From Mesorhizobium sp. (GTDB lineage: Bacteria; Pseudomonadota; Alphaproteobacteria; Rhizobiales; Rhizobiaceae), in the NCBI RefSeq assembly GCF_004963255.1, contig NZ_SUGA01000016.1:1-64000 (forward strand): a DNA stretch of 64,000 nt. The letters run 5' to 3'. How positions within the stretch are numbered: position 1 is the first letter of the stretch; every line of letters begins with the position of its first letter. Of this stretch, positions 63,421 to 64,000 are shown piece by piece. Below the pieces are notes generated by a model. That model did not search any database. It saw only the letters and a list, made by a program, of their open reading frames with translations, and was not told where the DNA came from. The translations under genes were made by a program, and so were the position numbers.

Positions 63421-64000
63421 ATGGCTTATGACGTCGTAATCATCGGATCGGGACCGGGCGGCTATGTCTGCGCCATCAAGGCGGCGCAGCTCGGGCTGAA
63501 GACGGCGGTGGTCGAGAAGAACGCCACCTTCGGCGGCACCTGCCTCAACATCGGCTGCATCCCGTCGAAGGCGCTGCTCCACGCCTCCGAGATGTTCGCC
63601 GAGGCTGGCCATGCCTTCGATACGCTGGGCGTCGAGATACCGGCGCCGAAGCTCAATCTCAAGAAGATGATGGCGCATAAGGACATGACGGTGGCGTCCA
63701 ACGTCAACGGCGTCGCCTTCCTGTTCAAGAAGAACAAGATCGATTCCTTCCGCGGCACCGGCAAGATCGGCGGCGCCGGCAAGCTTTCGGTGACCGGCGA
63801 GGACGGCAAGGTCGAGGAGATCGAGACTCGGAATATCGTCATCGCCACGGGCTCGGATGTCGCCGGCATTCCGGGCGTCAAGGTCGATTTCGACGAGAAG
63901 GTGATCGTGTCCTCCACCGGCGCGCTGTCGCTGGCCAAGGTGCCGGAGCGTCTCGTGGTGGTCGGGGGCGGTGTCATCGGGCTGGAGCTCGGCTCGGTGT
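63421..64000 (+). CDS. lpdA: Dihydrolipoyl dehydrogenase (partial)
   Basis: The first 193 codons of an E3 flavoprotein; it continues past the window. The FAD motif GSGPGGYV is at 9-16, and the redox-active disulfide is Cys41-Cys46 (GGTCLNIGC). A second Rossmann segment begins at VVVGGGVIGLELGSV. It serves the SucAB complex and completes the mdh-suc cluster. Confidence 0.96.
   Translation, partial: MAYDVVIIGSGPGGYVCAIKAAQLGLKTAVVEKNATFGGTCLNIGCIPSKALLHASEMFAEAGHAFDTLGVEIPAPKLNLKKMMAHKDMTVASNVNGVAFLFKKNKIDSFRGTGKIGGAGKLSVTGEDGKVEEIETRNIVIATGSDVAGIPGVKVDFDEKVIVSSTGALSLAKVPERLVVVGGGVIGLELGSV

Overview
The window is GC-rich chromosomal DNA from an alphaproteobacterium of the order Hyphomicrobiales (Rhizobiales), most likely Mesorhizobium or a close Phyllobacteriaceae relative. 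This is inferred from gene content (BI-1 gene with a ybhL-type leader, Omp19/Inh lipoprotein, IalB, DUF2794, DUF1223 next to acnA, an mdh-suc-lpd cluster) and from several dispersed palindromic repeat families typical of that group. I could not run a search, so the genus is an inference.

Layout. 0.4-5 kb: asd, an acetyltransferase, an ACT protein, a bestrophin, DoxX and a glycine-zipper lipoprotein. 4.6-7.3 kb, minus strand: ffh, chorismate mutase and rpsP, with a candidate small RNA upstream of ffh. 7.3-12.3 kb: CPBP protease, SH3 protein, zinc metallopeptidase, lytic transglycosylase and an AT-richer lipoprotein gene with an internal duplication. 12.4-20 kb: argG, LysE exporter, two MFS transporters, and rlmN coupled to two paralogous membrane proteins. 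20-24.6 kb: Met-rich secreted protein, DUF305 protein, ClC antiporter, glycosidase-like protein, IalB. 24.8-32.9 kb: YkvA, pterin dehydratase, LMW phosphatase, ThpR, SGNH esterase with a divergent ABC transporter, BI-1, GNAT, DUF2794. 33-38 kb: repeat-rich non-coding DNA, DUF1223 and acnA. 38-40.8 kb: cytochrome c maturation genes ccmA, ccmB, ccmD, ccmG, with ccmC absent. 41-50.5 kb: lactonase-like protein, tautomerase, flavin reductase, PNPOx-like protein, yciB, ftsY, mtaB, dapF, DUF1328, MBL hydrolase, VOC protein. 50.7-64 kb: Inh/Omp19 lipoprotein, zapE, then the TCA cluster mdh-sucC-(cupin-vapB-vapC-DUF1579)-sucD-sucA-sucB-(secreted protein-SDR)-lpdA, which runs off the right edge.

How genes work together: acnA, mdh, sucCD and sucAB-lpdA are the TCA cycle. 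ffh and ftsY are the two SRP-pathway GTPases. asd, dapF and argG serve amino acid and cell wall synthesis. The ccm genes mature cytochromes c.

Most unusual points: (1) palindromic or hairpin repeats whose boundary lies on gene stop codons, including two related copies directly after the stops of acnA and sucD; (2) loss or relocation of ccmC, with a repeat in its place; (3) a palindromic repeat translated in frame inside ftsY; (4) a VapBC toxin-antitoxin module lodged between sucC and sucD; (5) two candidate small RNAs. I see no prophage, CRISPR array, IS element, tRNA or rRNA. Most of the window is ordinary core chromosome.
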